Origin: JAVBSN01 sp031556525
GTDB lineage: Bacteria; Bacillota; Clostridia; Lachnospirales; Lachnospiraceae
DNA length: 64,000 nucleotides
Assembly: GCA_031556525.1 (NCBI GenBank)
Contig: JAVBSS010000010.1
Location: forward strand, 1-64,000
Reading direction: 5' to 3'
In this document: piece by piece, positions 61,915-64,000 of the stretch
Numbering within the stretch: the first letter of the stretch is position 1
How the letters are laid out: the number at the start of each line of letters is the position of its first letter
Made by a program: the position numbers and the translations under genes
Notes under the pieces: model-generated
The model's database searches: none
What the model saw: the letters and a program-made list of their open reading frames with translations, nothing else
Told to the model about the DNA's origin: nothing

Positions 61915-62439
61915 ATGGATAAAGACAAATTTGGTAAATTTGTCACCAAATTGCGAAAAGATAAAAACATGACCCAAAAAGAACTAGCACTGTCCTTACA
62001 TCTAACGGATAAAGCAATTTCTAAATGGGAAAGAGGATTAAGCTTCCCTGATATCTCTATCTTAGAGCCACTAGCGGAGACTTTAGATGTGTCAGTAATG
62101 GAATTACTTAAAGGAGAAAGGCTTCCAGAAGAAAGTAGTATAACTGCTGAGGATGCCAAACAACTTATAAGTGATTCAATTGGCATTTCAGATGCTGAAA
62201 TTCTCAGAAAACATTTAAGGAGCAAATACATTCTGCTATTTTGTATTGTATGTCTAATGCTTCTAGTTTCAATTATTCTAAATATCATATCATTTATGGC
62301 TACGTCAGAAAAGGAACAGAAAAAGGATTTGGGATATAACAATCTCGAATATATATATTCTGAAAATCCTCATTCGTACCTACAGATAGTCAATGAACAG
62401 GAGATTGAAGAAATAATTGAGAGGAGAGTAATCATATGA
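61915..62439 (+). CDS. XRE-family regulator with C-terminal membrane segment
   Basis: 174 residues. The helix-turn-helix spans about 10-60 (LRKDKNMTQKELALSLHLTDKAISKWERGLSFPD). A linker leads to one TM at about 103-122 (LLFCIVCLMLLVSIILNIISF). This layout of a membrane-tethered Cro/C1 regulator is common in Firmicutes. AAGGGAG lies upstream. Its stop overlaps the next ATG, so it probably regulates the acyltransferase. Confidence 0.85.
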   Translation: MDKDKFGKFVTKLRKDKNMTQKELALSLHLTDKAISKWERGLSFPDISILEPLAETLDVSVMELLKGERLPEESSITAEDAKQLISDSIGISDAEILRKHLRSKYILLFCIVCLMLLVSIILNIISFMATSEKEQKKDLGYNNLEYIYSENPHSYLQIVNEQEIEEIIERRVII

Positions 62440-63659
62440 AGAAAAAAATATTAGTTATGGCAGCAATAGTGTTTCTTGCATGGTGGGGACTCTTAGATGG
62501 TCTTGGTTATTTAGCCAAAGCTGAAGTTCAGTGGATGGATGTAACAGGATATTTAGTTGTTGGATTGTTATTTGTTATTCTCTTGCATGGCGTAAAAGTG
62601 GTTTCTTTAGATGAAAATATGGATCAAGCTTTTTCGTTGAAAAACAGCAAGGCATTTCAAGGATTTCTAGCAGGTTTTGTAATAATGCATCATATTTATA
62701 TTATTTTGCATAATGAAATGGGTTATGAAGGGTCGTTAGAATTATTTAAACACACTGGAGTTATTATTGTAGGATTTTTCTTTTTTTGTTCAGGATATGG
62801 ATTAATAACAAGCCTTAATGAAAAGGAAAATTATCTAAAAGGTTTTATGAAAAAAAGAGTATGTACGGTTCTAGTTCCGTTCTTTATCTGTAATTATACC
62901 TACATGATAGCCACACTTTTGATGGGTAAAACCTATTCGATGAATAATCTGCTTTATGCATTTTTTGGACTTAAGTTGTTGAATTCTCAAATGTGGTTTG
63001 CTGTGGAAATATTGATTTTGTATATATGTTTTTATCTAATATTTAGATTTATACAGAATGAAAAAGTTGCTTATATTGTAATGGGGTTATTGGTAGTTGC
63101 GATGATAGTGTGGAGCTTGCTATTGGGTCATGATAGAACAGACGAAGTGGTTGGGACATGGTTTAGAGGTGAGTGGTGGTACAATACATCTTTTATATTT
63201 TATATAGGAATGTTGGTAGCTCGTTTTAAAGATGTACTGATTCCACGAATTAAAAAACATTACTATCTCTGCCTAGTTGCATTTTCAGCACTAAGTATTG
63301 GACTAGGATTTATTACGAGGTATCTAATAGCTGAGAAAGGGTATTGGATAGAAACAACATCTTATATGGGATACGCTGAAAAGTTTCAAACACTGGCGTT
63401 TCAACTCCCAATGGTTGCTTGCCTAGTTGCAGTTATACTGCTAATTATGATGAAGGCTAGGTTTTATAATAAAGCACTTTCTATGCTAGGGAAGATATCA
63501 TTAGAAATTATATTGATTAATAATGTATTTATTATGGGATTTATAAAATTAGCAGTTAATCATGAATTTTTATATGTGATGTTAGTTTTTGTTGCAACAA
63601 CATTAGCAGCTATGATTATCTATCGAATTAAGTTATGGGCATTGGATAAAAGTGAATAA
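62436..63659 (+). CDS. Acyltransferase 3 family membrane protein
   Basis: 407 residues with about ten membrane segments. The conserved FLAGFVIMHHIYIILH and FMKKRVCTVLVPFFICNY are the H- and R-containing signatures of acyltransferase 3 (O-acetylation of surface sugars or peptidoglycan). It is translationally coupled by ATGA to the XRE regulator. The real substrate is not evident. Confidence 0.85.
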   Translation: MKKKILVMAAIVFLAWWGLLDGLGYLAKAEVQWMDVTGYLVVGLLFVILLHGVKVVSLDENMDQAFSLKNSKAFQGFLAGFVIMHHIYIILHNEMGYEGSLELFKHTGVIIVGFFFFCSGYGLITSLNEKENYLKGFMKKRVCTVLVPFFICNYTYMIATLLMGKTYSMNNLLYAFFGLKLLNSQMWFAVEILILYICFYLIFRFIQNEKVAYIVMGLLVVAMIVWSLLLGHDRTDEVVGTWFRGEWWYNTSFIFYIGMLVARFKDVLIPRIKKHYYLCLVAFSALSIGLGFITRYLIAEKGYWIETTSYMGYAEKFQTLAFQLPMVACLVAVILLIMMKARFYNKALSMLGKISLEIILINNVFIMGFIKLAVNHEFLYVMLVFVATTLAAMIIYRIKLWALDKSE

Positions 63660-63677
63660 ATAATATGGAGGTAACAG

Positions 63678-64000
63678 ATGAAAAATAAGCAATTAATAGT
63701 CAGGTTTATAAGTATTGTTTTATGTATATTATTATCAAGTTCTACAGTTTGTTATGCTGAATCGGAGGGATATACAGAAGTAAATGTACAAGGACTTACT
63801 ATGCTCTTTCCTTATGATTGGTATGTTATGTATGAAGGTAAAGAGAATGTAGAAGATATATATACTATGTTTAAAATAGATTCCGATGAGAGTTTTCAAA
63901 AATATATGGATGGTGTAATTATAGATGCAATCAGTATGCCAGATATTGATCTATCCTCAGATTTAGGAGTATTTAACAACGAAGATGCTATAGAGATTTT
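63678..64000 (+). CDS. Secreted protein, 5' part (runs off the window)
   Basis: GGAGG and ATG 63678 begin a frame of at least 107 residues. A signal peptide of about 27 residues ends CYA-ES and the mature part starts EGYTEVNVQGLTMLFPYDWYVM. The domain is not recognised. It follows the acyltransferase by 18 bp and may share its transcript. Confidence 0.7.
   Translation, partial: MKNKQLIVRFISIVLCILLSSSTVCYAESEGYTEVNVQGLTMLFPYDWYVMYEGKENVEDIYTMFKIDSDESFQKYMDGVIIDAISMPDIDLSSDLGVFNNEDAIEI

Overview
The window reads as chromosomal DNA of an AT-rich, strictly anaerobic Clostridia, most likely a Lachnospiraceae relative. The reasons are near-exclusive AGA arginine codons in the housekeeping genes, AGGAGG-type ribosome binding sites, consensus sigma-A promoters, a complete [FeFe]-hydrogenase maturation set (hydE, hydG, hydF) and many Firmicutes marker genes (mutS2, yhaM, VanW-family, ABC-F, OmpR-type two-component pair). 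Species assignment from sequence alone is not possible.

Layout. 1-540: a small hydrophobic peptide of the holin-like type I toxin class with hairpin-rich flanking DNA. 539-5171: an S1-domain RNA-binding protein gene followed by hydE-hydG-hydF in one tight operon. 5160-15704: mostly housekeeping (DUF1189 membrane protein, DUF815 ATPase, B12-radical SAM protein, endonuclease III, VanW protein, AIR-synthase-like protein, Lrp regulator plus aminotransferase, TrmL). 15728-20300 minus: sensor kinase, response regulator, MutS2. 20513-25313: NAD-dependent epimerase, an MFS exporter behind a leader peptide with a pseudoknot-like fold, YhaM, and the RlmCD-type 23S rRNA methyltransferase.

The DNA changes character right after the rlmCD gene. 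25314-38914 is an accessory defence island with mixed CGT/CGC/AGA arginine codons. It holds an excisionase-like gene killed by one stop codon, then a five-gene overlapping or closely spaced type I restriction-modification operon (hsdM-hsdS-hsdR plus two putative zinc-metallopeptidase genes), an unidentified structured RNA, a possible toxin-domain gene, an Abi_2/AbiF-family HEPN protein with its own consensus promoter, attenuator hairpin and upstream structured small RNA, and an HTH plus KilA-N pair divergent from it. The AbiF-like gene with its RNA elements is the most interesting system here: it has the architecture of an RNA-regulated HEPN toxin.

38997-44122 carries a minimal relic of an extracellular contractile injection system (sheath, tube, small zinc-ribbon protein), a decayed phospholipase-like cargo gene, a scrap of a second copy of the small protein gene, and a beta-rich DUF11-type protein. 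44348-49919 pairs a 1331-residue hybrid sensor kinase with a lipoprotein solute-binding protein that lacks permeases. 50045-64000 has a surface InlB-repeat protein, an ABC-F ATPase, YdcF-like protein, ankyrin and HEAT-like proteins, DUF4272, purC, a DUF1016 nuclease, gene fragments, a methyltransferase, a lysophospholipase-like hydrolase, an XRE regulator coupled to an acyltransferase, and the start of a secreted protein. No tRNA, rRNA, CRISPR array or intact transposase was seen. Family assignments come from reading motifs, not from database searches.
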